Assembly: GCA_017423885.1 (NCBI GenBank)
Contig: JAFPCJ010000001.1
Span: 1 to 6,356 of the forward strand
Length of the DNA: 6,356 nucleotides
Origin: Clostridia bacterium
GTDB taxonomy: Bacteria; Bacillota_A; Clostridia; Oscillospirales; Acutalibacteraceae
Direction of reading: 5' to 3'
Numbering within the stretch: the stretch's first letter is position 1; each line of letters begins with the position of its first letter. Positions 6,226 through 6,356 of this stretch are shown here, in pieces. Under the pieces are notes generated by a model that worked only from the letters and a program-made list of their open reading frames with translations, searched no databases and was not told where the DNA came from. The translations under genes and the position numbers were made by a program.

Positions 6226-6356
6226 ATGCTCTGGTTTTATTTGGTTGCTTCGGCGGCACTTGTTCCTATAAGTAATATCTTCTTTAATGTTTTAAGGGAG
6301 AGCTATTCATGGTGGCTTGTACCTGTGCTGTATATTGGATTTTTACTTGCATTTAT
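6226..6356 (+). CDS. N-terminus of a membrane protein, 3'-truncated by window edge
   Basis: The ATG at 6226 opens a frame without a stop to the window end (43 codons plus 2 nt). Two hydrophobic stretches are seen: LWFYLVASAALVPISNIFF (about 2-20) and, after a short polar REYS-like link (RESYS), WWLVPVLYIGFLLAF (29-43), so it begins as a two-helix membrane protein or hairpin. The strong ribosome binding site (6211-6218) supports it as a real gene in the LCP operon. The WWLVPxLxxGFxLAF pattern reminds me of the membrane-anchored start of some clostridial PlsC-type acyltransferases, but this is only a weak recollection and too little of the protein is present to name it. Confidence 0.8.
   Translation, partial: MLWFYLVASAALVPISNIFFNVLRESYSWWLVPVLYIGFLLAF

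Overview
The window looks like a piece of a Gram-positive Clostridia chromosome, most likely from the Oscillospirales/Ruminococcaceae. This is inferred from the strong AAGGAGG-type ribosome binding sites, the trmN6-like/rsmI gene pair known from Firmicutes, LytR-CpsA-Psr (LCP) cell-wall ligases, and a small cysteine-rich protein of a type I recall from Clostridia. All recognisable genes lie on the + strand and are tightly packed. I see no mobile element, CRISPR array, tRNA or rRNA.

The left half (1-2745) is an RNA-centred translation block. It holds the 3' part of cysS (cysteinyl-tRNA synthetase, N-terminus outside the window), a TrmN6/YfiC-like tRNA adenine-N6 methyltransferase whose start overlaps the cysS end by 16 nt, and rsmI (16S rRNA C1402 2'-O-ribose methyltransferase), which overlaps the methyltransferase stop by 4 nt (ATGA). 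The overlaps suggest one transcript with translational coupling.

A 75-nt gap follows, with no convincing terminator but a good promoter that has an extended -10 (TGaTATAAT). This starts a second block (2821 to the window end) concerned with the cell envelope. It encodes LCP protein A (441 aa), a 60-aa cysteine-rich protein, LCP protein B (607 aa), and the first 43 codons of a membrane protein. The gaps are 14, 25 and 33 nt with no terminators, so this is probably one operon. LCP proteins sit in the membrane and transfer lipid-linked glycopolymers (teichoic acid, capsule or similar) onto peptidoglycan.

The most notable point is that the two LCP genes are tandem paralogs. They share three membrane helices and an LCP domain that align with one single-residue gap up to helix 2 and no net gap afterwards. 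They differ at the ends: B has gained an acidic cytoplasmic N-terminal extension (about 54 aa net) and a 114-residue extracellular Gly/Ser then Ser/Asp/Glu/Thr tail with no Lys, Arg, Cys or aromatic residue. The pair flanks the possible zinc-binding mini-protein. I do not see a clearly new system. The LCP-A / Cys-rich / LCP-B cassette is the best candidate for an under-described arrangement.
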